Position numbers and translations under genes: made by a program. A stretch of DNA of 43,197 nt from Gemmataceae bacterium (GTDB lineage: Bacteria; Planctomycetota; Planctomycetia; Gemmatales; Gemmataceae): the NCBI GenBank assembly GCA_022616435.1, contig JAKEET010000120.1, forward strand, positions 1 through 43,197, in the 5' to 3' direction. Shown here in pieces: positions 24,708-34,102 of this stretch; within the stretch, counting starts at the first letter, position 1, and each line of letters opens with the position of its first letter. The notes below the pieces were generated by a model. The model saw nothing but the letters and a program-made list of their open reading frames with translations, had not been told where the DNA came from and ran no database searches.

Positions 24708-27700
24708 TCACCTTCCATCGGGACTGGAACCGATCTGTCGCGTGTTCCAGAGTCGTTGATACTCGCGCAATCGGTCTGGGTACTGATTGGGGCCGTACGG
24801 AAAACTCTTCATCGCCGCGAACGGCAGCGGCTCGATGGTGTCCCCCGTCGCGGTGAAGGGGCTGCAATCCTTGCAGTAGCCCCACGTCTGCAGCACGAAG
24901 CTGCGCTGCCAGCCGGATTTGAGCGGCGGCAGTCCATCGGCGGGGAACGAGACCGTCAGCTCGTCGCCGGGGCCGAAGATCACGAAGCGGTCGTCGCGCT
25001 CGGTGAGCGACTCCTTGACATCGCCGAACTTGGTGAGCCGGCCGGTTTGCCGCGTCACCGCCACCTTGTCGAGCTTGTCGTAGGCGTACATGGTCGGCTC
25101 CCGGCCGTCGGGCGAGTATTCCTGGACGCAGCCGCGGTGTTCCAAGGTTGCGCTGTGGACGTCGAGCGTTGACAGGTGTAGATCCCGCGAGCCGAGCGGG
25201 ACCTGCCGGTGTAGGTCCCGCTCGCCGAGCGGGACCTTCCCCCCCACAGGTCCCGCTCGGCTCGCGGGACCTACAACGCGTTCGACCAGCGGCGCGATGA
25301 AGACCTGGTCCCAGTACACGTGCATGTTGGTGCGGATGCGCAGCTTGCACGTCGGGCCGCCGACCAGGCCGGTGACATCGTACGTCATCATCCGCGGCAA
25401 GCCGGCCGGGAAACTGAAGTCGTCGCGGACCACGTGCCACTTGCCGTCGTCGCCCTGCCGTTCGAGCACAGGTGCGAGCAAGGAATGCCCGGCCTGCGAC
25501 GCCGCCCAGATGGATTCGGGGTACGGGTAATCGGTCCAGCCCGCGAGAAACATGACCAGCCGATCCTTAGGCCCAAACCGCGCCAGCCGGCGGCCGAAAT
25601 CCAGCTCCACCCAGTGCTCTTCGGCGAAACCGATCCACGAGCGCTTGGCGAAGCCGTCGGCCGTTTGACGGTCCCATTGCCCGAGCGTCTTCGTCAAGTC
25701 CCGGCCGCGGTGGTCCTTGGCCGCTTCGGCGAATACTTGCTGCTTCGACGAATAGACAAGCAGGTCCTGCGTCGCCGGCCGCGATGCCGATTGGAAGCGC
25801 TCGTCCGGATAGGAACGCATGTCAGGCGGATGATCGACGACGACGAGCCGCAGCCGGTCGAGGTAGGTGACCTCGTCCATCGGCTCGGCGAATTTGAGGT
25901 TGTAGCGGCCGTCCTTCGGCAGAAGTTGTTGCGCTTCGATCTTAACTGATTCCTCGGGGCGCGGTGGGCGGTGGCCGCCGCCGGGGAGCGGCTCGCCCAT
26001 GGAGCCGGCGCCGATGAAGTCGGTGATGTATTCGAACTGGCTGCCGTTCCAGGTGAAGAGGAGCGGACAGGAGATGCTCTTGCGATTCGTTTCGCGCACC
26101 ACGTAGCGCTGGCAGGCGGGGAGGTTCAGCTCGGCTTGCCAGATGCCGTCAGGCCAGCGAACGCTGATGAAGTCGGCATGGTCGGCGGCGCCCAGGCCCA
26201 GCAGCAGCGGCTGCCGCGATTGCCCCAGTCCCGTCTGCATCGTGGCGATCTCGACGGTGGTCCAGAGGTTGCGCACCTGCGCGCCGATGCGCGTTCCAAT
26301 GGCGTCGCCGTTGCAGCGCAGATGCGTCCCCTTGTCGCGAATCCCCGTCAGGACGACGGGCAGGCCATGGTTGCCGTTGCCCTGATTGCGGAACAGTCGC
26401 AGCCCTTCGGCTTCTGACCAGACGACGAAATCGATCCGGCAGCGGCCGTCGAAATCGGCAGCCACGACGGCGGCCAGGTCCTTGGCCCACTCGCCCTTGG
26501 CGCCCAGACCCTGTTTGATGTCCACCAGTTTCCCGGCGTCGTTGTGCAGCAGCACGGGGAGTCGCTCCTCGGATAGGCCGACGACGTCGGTCCAGCCGTC
26601 CAGGTCCATATCGATTGCCTGGGCTTGCACGAGCGGCGGCGCGTTGGTGACGCCGGCGGCGAACCAGGCGTCGCCCGGCGACTTGCCCTGCACGAGCAGC
26701 GCCGGCTTCTGTCCCGGGCCCACCGCCAGCAGGTCGGATTTCTCGTCGCGGTTCAGATCGAGAACGACGACGCCGTTCCACGAAGCGTTCGCGAGCAGGT
26801 CCTCCGGCAACGCCTTGCGATGAAACTTCATGAGCCGGTCGTTCAGGATGCCCACCGGCCGAGCGCCGGCGCTGAAGACAAGTATGTCGATGTCCCGATC
26901 GCTGTCGAGATCGCTGACGGCGAGATTGACCACCGGATGCCCGACGCCGGCGGACATGTCCTCGGCGCGCTGGAACTTGGCGGTCAACGGCAGCGGCTTG
27001 TCCGGCGTGGAGTTGGGCGGCGCTGCGCCGATGTTGAGGAATACCGACACGGCGTTGCCATTGGCGATCTTGGCGCCCTCTTCGAGCACGGCCAGCGCCG
27101 ATCCAGATCCGCCGCTGATTTGAGCGACGAGCAGATCGAGATCGCTGTCCTGATCGAGGTCGGCGAGGGCCGCGCCCAGGCACACGCCGGTCAGATCGCC
27201 GAGTCCGGCGGTTTTCGTCAATGCCTCGAAGCGCGGCTCCACGCCGCCATGATTTCGCAACAGCGCGACCCCCGTCGCGCCGGTGAGGATGAGGTCCGGC
27301 AGGCCGTCGTTGTCGAAATCGGCGACGGTGGCGCCCAGGGTTGCGAAGCCCCCAACGAGACCGGCGTCGGCGGTCACGTCGCGGAACTTGCCGTCGCCTT
27401 CGTTCGTGAGGAGCAAATCGGTCACAGCGGCGCCGCGGACAACCGCGCCGGCCAGGAACAGGTCGAGCCGGGCGTCGCCGTTGTAGTCGAAGACCGCGAT
27501 TGTGCCGCCGAACCGTTTGCGGACGGCGCGGCGCAGGTCGGCTTCAGGGCCTTTGCCGAAATCGCTTGCCGCGGCCCAACGCGTTCCCGCGGCCAGTTGA
27601 ACCTGGAACTTGCCATCGGCGGCGAATATGGGCAGGGGGCCGGTCGGCGTCGCCGGCTCACGCAGATTGCGGCCGATCACCTCGGCGTACTTGCCCATCT

Positions 27701-28376
27701 CGGCGTATTTCTTGTCCGCGTGTGATTCCCATTCGACGCGTTTCAAGCGCTGGAAACGCTCGAGGATCTTGTCGGCCTCTTGGTCATTGCCGAGCCGCCG
27801 ATGCAAGAGCTGCAGATTGTTGAGCGCTCCGGCGATGTACGGATCGAGCGCCGCGACCTTTTCGTAGCATTCCATGGCACGCTTCAAAGAATCGGGATCA
27901 TTGGCCTGATTCAAGATGCTGCCCAGGAAGAACCAGGCGTGCGGATCGTCGGGATCGCGGCGCGTGACTGCTTCGAAGTGCTTCGCCGCCCGGTCAAAAT
28001 CGACTCCTTGATGTTCGCGGATGATTCCCAGGCAGAAGTCCGCGTGGTTGTTGGTCGGATCTTCGCGCAACACGCCTTCGAAAAGGGCAATGGCCTTGTC
28101 GAAGTTCTTGGGCGGATTGTCGTTGAGCAACGCAATGCCCAGGTTGATGCGGCCCGGCTGCCACCACGGCGCCCGATCGACGACTTGCTGAAACGCTTCG
28201 ACGGCCTTGGGATACTCGAACCGCTCCATGTACCCGATGCCGCGATTGTTAATCTCCAGAATGGTCAACACGTCCACCGGCCGCGGCTTCAAGAACCAGT
28301 AGGCTGTCGCGGCGCCGATCACGCCCAGGATCACCAGCAGAATACCGACACGGCGACGCTCGGTGGGGGATGGCAT
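24708..28376 (-). CDS. Membrane TPR / FG-GAP (VCBS) / UnbV protein
   Basis: 1222 residues from ATG 28376 (GAGG at 5 nt; TTG 28394 is less likely). Order: a membrane helix near 8-30 (RRVGILLVILGVIGAATAYW); TPRs to ~210 (FEYPKAVEAFQQVVDRAPWW, AVTRRDPDDPHAWFFLG); at least seven FG-GAP/VCBS calcium-type loops such as FDYNGDARLDLFL, ADFDNDGLPDLIL, ADLDQDSDLDLLV and IDMDLDGWTDVVG; an ASPIC/UnbV-like segment (IGTRIGAQVRNLWTTVEIAT); then a long unassigned C-terminal part. A palindromic DNA element at 25177-25275 adds 33 codons in frame near residue ~1035-1067. Last gene of the cytochrome/UnbV unit. Probably an outward-facing binding protein; no function known. Confidence 0.85.
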   Translation of the reverse strand: MPSPTERRRVGILLVILGVIGAATAYWFLKPRPVDVLTILEINNRGIGYMERFEYPKAVEAFQQVVDRAPWWQPGRINLGIALLNDNPPKNFDKAIALFEGVLREDPTNNHADFCLGIIREHQGVDFDRAAKHFEAVTRRDPDDPHAWFFLGSILNQANDPDSLKRAMECYEKVAALDPYIAGALNNLQLLHRRLGNDQEADKILERFQRLKRVEWESHADKKYAEMGKYAEVIGRNLREPATPTGPLPIFAADGKFQVQLAAGTRWAAASDFGKGPEADLRRAVRKRFGGTIAVFDYNGDARLDLFLAGAVVRGAAVTDLLLTNEGDGKFRDVTADAGLVGGFATLGATVADFDNDGLPDLILTGATGVALLRNHGGVEPRFEALTKTAGLGDLTGVCLGAALADLDQDSDLDLLVAQISGGSGSALAVLEEGAKIANGNAVSVFLNIGAAPPNSTPDKPLPLTAKFQRAEDMSAGVGHPVVNLAVSDLDSDRDIDILVFSAGARPVGILNDRLMKFHRKALPEDLLANASWNGVVVLDLNRDEKSDLLAVGPGQKPALLVQGKSPGDAWFAAGVTNAPPLVQAQAIDMDLDGWTDVVGLSEERLPVLLHNDAGKLVDIKQGLGAKGEWAKDLAAVVAADFDGRCRIDFVVWSEAEGLRLFRNQGNGNHGLPVVLTGIRDKGTHLRCNGDAIGTRIGAQVRNLWTTVEIATMQTGLGQSRQPLLLGLGAADHADFISVRWPDGIWQAELNLPACQRYVVRETNRKSISCPLLFTWNGSQFEYITDFIGAGSMGEPLPGGGHRPPRPEESVKIEAQQLLPKDGRYNLKFAEPMDEVTYLDRLRLVVVDHPPDMRSYPDERFQSASRPATQDLLVYSSKQQVFAEAAKDHRGRDLTKTLGQWDRQTADGFAKRSWIGFAEEHWVELDFGRRLARFGPKDRLVMFLAGWTDYPYPESIWAASQAGHSLLAPVLERQGDDGKWHVVRDDFSFPAGLPRMMTYDVTGLVGGPTCKLRIRTNMHVYWDQVFIAPLVERVVGPASRAGPVGGKVPLGERDLHRQVPLGSRDLHLSTLDVHSATLEHRGCVQEYSPDGREPTMYAYDKLDKVAVTRQTGRLTKFGDVKESLTERDDRFVIFGPGDELTVSFPADGLPPLKSGWQRSFVLQTWGYCKDCSPFTATGDTIEPLPFAAMKSFPYGPNQYPDRLREYQRLWNTRQIGSSPDGR
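25177..25275. repeat. palindromic repeat inside the TPR/FG-GAP gene
   Basis: The 28-nt arm at 25177-25204 (TGTAGATCCCGCGAGCCGAG...) matches the inverse of 25248-25275 with one mismatch, and a third arm copy lies at 25210-25237. The 99 bp are in frame and encode a repetitive peptide (VGPASRAGPVGG, then PLGERDLHRQVPLGSRDLH). Confidence 0.8.
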
Positions 28377-28396
28377 GATGACCTCGGGGGCCAAGC

Positions 28397-28503
28397 CCGT
28401 TTAGCCCCGGTTCGGAGAACCGGGGCGGACAGGCGGTTGGCAGTGGATGAAGCGCAAGCTCCGGGTACTCTCCGCCCCGGTTCTTCGAACCGGGGCTGAA
28501 CGG
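28397..28503. repeat. 33-bp-arm palindromic repeat between cluster genes
   Basis: 28397-28429 (core AGCCCCGGTTCGGAGAACC) is an inverted copy of 28471-28503 with two mismatches. Each arm itself contains a smaller CCCCGGTTC/GAACCGGGG hairpin. It overlaps the leader of the 28376 gene. Directly after it, CTAAGCCGCAAGCG (28506-28519) is a half-copy of the element at 30374-30427. Confidence 0.8.
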
Positions 28504-28527
28504 GGCTAAGCCGCAAGCGACGGGATT

Positions 28528-30360
28528 TCACTTCTGCTTGATCATGTGCGTCTTGTTGATCGCCAAGTCCGCGACCACCTGCGGCGTCCGATCCGCGCAC
28601 GGCCAGACGACCTCGACGCGGTCGATCCTGTCCGCCTTGCCCAATCCAAACGTCAGCACCAGCTCGCTGCTGCTCAGGTAGCCCTTGGTGCCGACCAGCT
28701 CGCGCTTCTGGGTCGTCTTGCCGGTTTTCAGCGTCACGCGGGCGCCCAGGGCGCTCTTGTTCGTCGTCGTGCCGTTGCCTTCCAGGGCGATCCGCACCCA
28801 GTTGTGGCCCGTGCCGCCTTCGTTCTTCAGTAGCCGGGGCGAACCGCCGTTCTCGGCCAGGACCACGTCCAGCGTGCCGTTGCCGTCGATGTCGGCGAAG
28901 GCGCAGCCGCGGCCGACGATGGGCTCGAGCAAATCGGGACCGACCTTTTCCTTGGTCGCCAGCTCGAAGCCGGGGGGCGCGCCGGTGTTCCAGAAGAGCT
29001 GTACCGGCTGCTTGTACTGCTGGCCCGGCTGGACCTTGCTGATCTCCGGCTCCAGGTGGCCGTTGTTCACCAGGAAATCGACGCGGCCGTCGAGATCATA
29101 ATCGAAGAAGAACACCCCGAACGTCAGCGTGCTGCGGCTGATGCCGGCGATGCCTTCGACGGCGGCCACGTCGTTGAACAACAGCCGCTTCTGATCAACC
29201 ATCCGCAAGAGGGCGTCCTCCTCGTTGGCGAAGTTGCCGATGAGGATGGCGCACTGGCCCGGCCGGTATTCGGCGAAGTCGATCCCCATGGCGCCGCGGG
29301 CCACGCCCTGGACGAAGGCGACGCCGGCTTGCTGGCCGATTTCCTTGAACTTGCCGTTGCCCTTGTTGTGGAAGAAGAAGTTGCGGACCGTGTCGTTGGC
29401 CACGCACAGGTCGGGCCAGCCGTCCTCGTCGGCGTCCAGCACGATCACGCCCAGGGATTTGCCGGCGGGCTTGCGAAGCTCATCAAACACTTCGATGCCG
29501 GCCTTCTTCGACACGTTTTCGAACGTGCCGTCCCCCTTGTTGCGGTAGAGCTGGCAGTTCGTCCCCGGAAACGTCGTCGGCGGGCCGAAGGCGCGGTCGA
29601 GGCCGGCGAGGACGAACGGTTGCGTCAGGTCATGGTCCGGCGACCAGGCCACGTAGTTGCACACGAACAGGTCGAGCTTGCCGTCGCGGTCGTAGTCGAC
29701 GAAGGCCGTCGAGCTGGGAAACGACAACGGCCGGTCGTGCTTGAGAAACTCGTCGCCCTTCGCGGTCGGCCAGTTCCAACTGTCCACGAGGTCGCCGGCG
29801 CTTTTGGTCACGTCGACGAACTTCCGTTTGGCGACTTCCGACTTCTGCGACGCGGGAACGTTATGGAACAGGTGGTTGCCGCCGACGCCGGTGATGAACA
29901 CGTCGGTCCAGCCGTCGTTGTCGTAGTCGCCGACGGCGACGCCCATGCCGAAGAAGGTGACGTTCAGGCCCGTCGCGGCGGTCACGTCCTCAAAAGTCCC
30001 GTCGCCCTTGTTGCGGAACAGGCACATGGTCGGCGCGGGATTTCCCTTGTGCTCGTAGCCTGGCCAGGGGCAGGAGTTGACGAAGAGCAGGTCCTGATTG
30101 CCGTCGTTGTCGAAATCCAGGAAGGCGCAGCCGCCGTTGAGCGATTCGGGGAGGAGCTTCTTGCCGAAGCCGCCGTTTTCATGGTGGAACTTGACGCCGG
30201 CCTTGGCGGTGACGTCGGTGAACTTGACGACCGGGACGTTGGGATTCGTCGTGCGCTGGGCAGCGGCGCTCACCCCCGGGATGACGGTGTTCTTGGTTTC
30301 CGGACGGCTGCAGCCGGCGAAGGCAACGGCCAGCGCCGAGAGAATAGCAGTTCGATGCAT
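28528..30360 (-). CDS. CRTAC1-type FG-GAP/UnbV lipoprotein
   Basis: 610 residues, AAGGA before ATG 30360. The signal ends in a lipobox (SALAVAFAGC, Cys17). The rest is a beta-propeller of FG-GAP/VCBS repeats with D-x-D-x-D-G calcium loops: LDFDNDGNQDLLFVN, GDYDNDGWTDVFITG, VDYDRDGKLDLFVCN, LDADEDGWPDLCVAN, FDYDLDGRVDFLVNNGH, ADIDGNGTLDVVLAENGG. It closes with an ASPIC/UnbV domain (SALGARVTLKTGKTTQKREL). CRTAC1-family proteins are secreted, calcium-dependent binding proteins. Middle gene of the unit: 74 bp after the cytochrome gene, 151 bp before the TPR/FG-GAP gene. Confidence 0.9.
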   Translation of the reverse strand: MHRTAILSALAVAFAGCSRPETKNTVIPGVSAAAQRTTNPNVPVVKFTDVTAKAGVKFHHENGGFGKKLLPESLNGGCAFLDFDNDGNQDLLFVNSCPWPGYEHKGNPAPTMCLFRNKGDGTFEDVTAATGLNVTFFGMGVAVGDYDNDGWTDVFITGVGGNHLFHNVPASQKSEVAKRKFVDVTKSAGDLVDSWNWPTAKGDEFLKHDRPLSFPSSTAFVDYDRDGKLDLFVCNYVAWSPDHDLTQPFVLAGLDRAFGPPTTFPGTNCQLYRNKGDGTFENVSKKAGIEVFDELRKPAGKSLGVIVLDADEDGWPDLCVANDTVRNFFFHNKGNGKFKEIGQQAGVAFVQGVARGAMGIDFAEYRPGQCAILIGNFANEEDALLRMVDQKRLLFNDVAAVEGIAGISRSTLTFGVFFFDYDLDGRVDFLVNNGHLEPEISKVQPGQQYKQPVQLFWNTGAPPGFELATKEKVGPDLLEPIVGRGCAFADIDGNGTLDVVLAENGGSPRLLKNEGGTGHNWVRIALEGNGTTTNKSALGARVTLKTGKTTQKRELVGTKGYLSSSELVLTFGLGKADRIDRVEVVWPCADRTPQVVADLAINKTHMIKQK

Positions 30361-30373
30361 TGGATCATTCCTT

Positions 30374-30427
30374 GCCGCTTGCGGCTTAGCGTTCGCGGCA
30401 TCCCTCGAACGCTAAGCCGCAAGCGGC
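30374..30427. repeat. 22-bp-arm perfect palindrome between cytochrome and CRTAC1 genes
   Basis: GCCGCTTGCGGCTTAGCGTT plus CG (30374-30395) pairs perfectly with 30406-30427 around a 10-nt loop. It fills the gap between the cytochrome stop (30435) and the CRTAC1 start. It could attenuate read-through or stabilise the mRNA. Confidence 0.8.
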
Positions 30428-30434
30428 GTTGTTG

Positions 30435-33400
30435 TCAATCATTCGCCGACCTGGTCCGCGTCACGACATCGCGGGCCGGCTGCGTCGGATAAATGACGAT
30501 GGACTGCGAAGCCCGCGCCGCCGCGGGATGGCGGGCGCGATAGCGTTGCACGGCCACGCCCTGGGCGTTCTCGTCGGGCTTGAAGATGCCGTGCATGACC
30601 AGGTGCATGCGGCCCAGCACACGGGCGGCGGCGCCGCGCAGGTCGGCGTCGCTTTCATGATGGAACATCGCCTGCATCTTCGGCCGCACGGCCAGCAAGG
30701 TCAGCATGCGCGGGGCCGGCAGCGGACCTTGCAGGTGGCCTTTGAAGGCGGCGCCGGTCAGACCGAGGTTGGCCGGCAGGCCCGGCCGCGGCAGCACGAG
30801 CGCTGGCAGCAAGGTCGGCACGGCTTCCTCCTGGCCGGGTTTCTGGCCGAGCTGCGTCAGGATGTAATGCAGCTCGTCGGCGGCTTCCAGGCGCCGCGAC
30901 TTGGCTGCCTTCGCATCGGCAAGCACCCGGCAGTGCTCCGGAATCGCTTCGAGCAGCAGCCGATCCAAGGTCGTCACGGCCGGCGACAACGCCAGGCGAA
31001 TCCACAGGCTGTCGGTGGCGCTGTAGTGATACAAGGAATCGCGGTGGGCCTGCACGAGCACGGGGACGCGCAGCTTGCTCTTCTGCAGCTCGGCGGCGAG
31101 GATCGCCAGGTCGCGGGCCGCCTGCATCCGGCCGCCATCCGTCGACTCGATGTCGAGCTTCGCCACCGCCTTCAAGAGTCGATCCTCATCGACAGACAAC
31201 TGCTTCGGCTCGGCGCATGGCCCTTCGCGGGTCGCGAGACCGGCATAGCACTTGTTGATGAACTCGTGGGCGATGACGTTTTCCGGGTCGAGCTGGATGG
31301 TGCGCTCGAACAGCTCGATCGCGCGGCGCAAGTGTCCATCGCGCACGGCCGGATTGCAGTCCTTGCGTGAGTCTTCCTGCTGCGCCATCTGGAACAGCGT
31401 CGTGGCCAATTCATTGATGACTACGTAGTCCTTGGTGAAATCGAGCTTGCGGGCGGCGTCGCGGTTCTTCGGGTCGAGGATTTGCTCGAAGTTCTCGACC
31501 GCCGCCGCGAAGTTGCCGTACTGCACGTTCACGATCCCGGTGAACCAGGCAACGGTCTGCCAGGGCGCCGGCGGCTGGTTGGCGCCGGCGTTCTTGAGGG
31601 CCGCACGCGCTTTCTCCAGCCGGTCGAGGCCGCCGTAGGCCAGGTGAACGCGGGCCAGGTTCAGCCAGCCGTGGGCCTTGGCCTCCGGCGTATCCTTGAA
31701 TTTATCGCCGAGCAGCTTCTCGAAGGAGGCTTCGGCTTGCCCCAGCTCGCCGCCCTTCTTGCCGTCCGGGCCGCCTTCGAGGAAGCAGCCGATGCCATAA
31801 TCGTTCCAGCGTTGCCAGGCCGGCTTGATCGGCGACTGCTGCGCCGGGGGCTTCGGCGCGACTCCCGACACCGGCAGCGTCACCCGGTCCGAGCACATAT
31901 CGACGATGGGCAGCTTCGGCACCTTGCCCTTGCCGTAGACGTGTTCCAGGTACGTGTAGTCGAACTTCCGATAGCGGACGCGGGCGAACAGCTCGACGTT
32001 GTCCGGCAACTCCTTCGGGAGGTCGATGCGGTAATGGAGCACGTTGGCCGCGCCCGGGGGGATCTGGTGATCGTACAGCGGCGTGAAGATGTCCTGCGGA
32101 TTGCGGCGGTCGATGCGGTTGCCGTGGCGGTCGAGCACCAGCACGTTGATGAAGTGGGCATTGATGTCAACCGTGCCCTCGTCGTCCCCGGACATGCCGC
32201 CATTCCGTGCGATGATCTTGCCGCCGGACTTGGCGATGAAGTCAACCCATACCTCGTTGGAATCCACCGTCCCTTGCGTGAAGTGATGGCCGATGTTGAG
32301 CGTGCGGACCACAACTTCGGCCAGGTACGATTCGCCCGGCTGGAGAGTGGGCAGGTAAGGCCGCAGCGCTTGGTCGCCCATGAGCGGGGCATCGACGCCG
32401 CTGTATTTGCCCGGCGCCAGGTGCTTCATGCCAAAGATGTCGATGCGGACCGGCGGCGATTTGCCGTCGAGGCCGGTGGTCAGGAACTTCTTGTATTCCT
32501 CCTGAATGGCCTCGTTGTCCGGATGGTTGACGAGCCACGGGATGCCGGTGTTGGCGCCGATGAAGCGGTGGCTGTGGATCGACCTCTTGCCGCTGCCGTC
32601 GAAGTCGCGGGCGCCGAAGTCGGTGCTTGCCTTGAGCGGCATGTGGCAATCGGCGCACTTCGTCTTGGCCACCGGCGGCAGATAGAAGCTGCGGGCGCCG
32701 TGGCCGGAGACGCCGCTCAGGAAGTGCGAATCGGTGTGATTCTGGCCGCGCAGGAACTCCTTGTAGTGGTTGACTTCCTGCGGCAGGCCGACCTTGTGGC
32801 ACGTCGAGCAAAACTCGGCGGTGCGATGGAACGGCTTCAAGAAGGTCTTCTTGTGCAGCTCCGGCTTGGCCTTGATCAGCTGGTTGTTGAGGTATTGCAG
32901 GAACGGGCCGTCGCTGAACGTGAACGGGTACAGCTCCGGATCGGTGATGGTGTAGTCGGCGTTGCCGGAGGTGCTGTTGATGTTGGTGATCGTGTGGCAC
33001 ACCACACAGGTGATGGCGGCGCCGGCGGTCGGGTGTTTTTCCATGTCGTAATTCGGATCATCGAACTGACCGCTGAAGAATGGCACGGGATCGTGGCAGC
33101 CGGCGCACCAGCGCGAGGCGCGGATGCCGGCGACCTGGCGCGTCTCCTTCACGCTGAACAGGTAGGTCGGATTGTTGAACGAGCTGAAGCGGTGCATCGA
33201 GTGCTGATGTGTTTGGTACGCGTCCTGGTGGCACTTCATGCAGTATTCGTCGAGCATCAGCGTGTGGTCGGCGATGAACTTGCCGTCCGCTGTGCGCGCG
33301 CGCGACGGCTCGAAGTAGTACTCCCCTTCCGGCGAGCCTTTCGCGAACCAGGCGCGGGTGTTCTGCGAGTGCATCGCCATCATGATGACGGTGAACGCGA

Positions 33401-33941
33401 CGACCGAGCCGCCCCAGGCGTAGCCCCACTTCCACTTGATCGCCGGGCCGGCCTTGCGATGCCAGATGTAGGCGACCATGGCCAGGATTGGCGTGGCGCT
33501 GTGGAGGATGAACGTCGTCCAGTAGGAAATCGTCTCGGTCGGCAGCTGCGGCAAGCCTTCGAGGCGGATCAGCAAGATGCCGGTGATGCCGGCGATGAGG
33601 CCCAAGAGGAACACGCTGATGCCGAGCCGGACGGCGACGCGGTTGGGTCGGTTCCACGCGGTGATCAGGTGCGTGAAGCCGAAGATCAGGAACGGCACGA
33701 CGAGGACCAGGCCGATGACGACGTGCGCGAGCGTCATCCACAGCGAGAACTCGGTTTGCAAGACGGCGTCGCGCTGCCATTCGACGCCGCGGATCGCCAG
33801 CAGGTAAAAGCCGGTGGCGCCGAGGAAGGCGACGCAGGCGAAGATGATGGCGAGCAGGAACTTGAGCGGCGCGTTGAGCGCCGGCACGTAGGCGGATCGC
33901 GGCCGGGGGCCCGGCGGCGGCAAGGGTTGGAAGCTGTCCAC
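30435..33941 (-). CDS. Membrane b-type/pentaheme c-type cytochrome with TPR tail
   Basis: 1168 residues. GTG 33941 is preferred because GAGG lies 7 bases before it; GTG 33947 is possible. Five membrane helices come first (LKFLLAIIFACVAFLGATGF to SVVAFTVIMMAMHS). Two of them carry spaced histidines (LAHVVIGLVLVVPF..FTH and LHSATPILAMVAYIWH), as in di-heme b cytochromes. Then five CxxCH haem c sites: CMKCH (~234), CAGCH (~279), CVVCH (~312), CSTCH (~378), CADCH (~429). A beta-rich part (~500-690) and TPR helices to the end follow. This suggests electrons pass from the quinone pool through the membrane to the outside face; no electron acceptor is encoded nearby. First gene of the unit with the two FG-GAP/UnbV proteins. 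Confidence 0.85.
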   Translation of the reverse strand: MDSFQPLPPPGPRPRSAYVPALNAPLKFLLAIIFACVAFLGATGFYLLAIRGVEWQRDAVLQTEFSLWMTLAHVVIGLVLVVPFLIFGFTHLITAWNRPNRVAVRLGISVFLLGLIAGITGILLIRLEGLPQLPTETISYWTTFILHSATPILAMVAYIWHRKAGPAIKWKWGYAWGGSVVAFTVIMMAMHSQNTRAWFAKGSPEGEYYFEPSRARTADGKFIADHTLMLDEYCMKCHQDAYQTHQHSMHRFSSFNNPTYLFSVKETRQVAGIRASRWCAGCHDPVPFFSGQFDDPNYDMEKHPTAGAAITCVVCHTITNINSTSGNADYTITDPELYPFTFSDGPFLQYLNNQLIKAKPELHKKTFLKPFHRTAEFCSTCHKVGLPQEVNHYKEFLRGQNHTDSHFLSGVSGHGARSFYLPPVAKTKCADCHMPLKASTDFGARDFDGSGKRSIHSHRFIGANTGIPWLVNHPDNEAIQEEYKKFLTTGLDGKSPPVRIDIFGMKHLAPGKYSGVDAPLMGDQALRPYLPTLQPGESYLAEVVVRTLNIGHHFTQGTVDSNEVWVDFIAKSGGKIIARNGGMSGDDEGTVDINAHFINVLVLDRHGNRIDRRNPQDIFTPLYDHQIPPGAANVLHYRIDLPKELPDNVELFARVRYRKFDYTYLEHVYGKGKVPKLPIVDMCSDRVTLPVSGVAPKPPAQQSPIKPAWQRWNDYGIGCFLEGGPDGKKGGELGQAEASFEKLLGDKFKDTPEAKAHGWLNLARVHLAYGGLDRLEKARAALKNAGANQPPAPWQTVAWFTGIVNVQYGNFAAAVENFEQILDPKNRDAARKLDFTKDYVVINELATTLFQMAQQEDSRKDCNPAVRDGHLRRAIELFERTIQLDPENVIAHEFINKCYAGLATREGPCAEPKQLSVDEDRLLKAVAKLDIESTDGGRMQAARDLAILAAELQKSKLRVPVLVQAHRDSLYHYSATDSLWIRLALSPAVTTLDRLLLEAIPEHCRVLADAKAAKSRRLEAADELHYILTQLGQKPGQEEAVPTLLPALVLPRPGLPANLGLTGAAFKGHLQGPLPAPRMLTLLAVRPKMQAMFHHESDADLRGAAARVLGRMHLVMHGIFKPDENAQGVAVQRYRARHPAAARASQSIVIYPTQPARDVVTRTRSAND

Positions 33942-34102
33942 GGACACACCTCAAACGCAGCGTACGACGCGGAAGATGGATAATGCCAAGGGTAACGTAT
34001 GGACGGACTTCGTCATCTGTGGATCGATGGGTGGCGGAACTGGCAAGAGTCGGGCGTGGTTCTTGCGAATCCGGCGACTCATCATCCGAGCCGTGTCAGG
34101 AG

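Noticed and set aside
25177..25275. Possible CRISPR array
   Set aside because: The repeats are palindromic arms in mixed orientation with almost no spacers, inside a coding sequence.
31482..33983. 833-codon plus-strand open frame
   Set aside because: Lies opposite the cytochrome gene, which has five CxxCH sites and membrane helices; the mirror has none.
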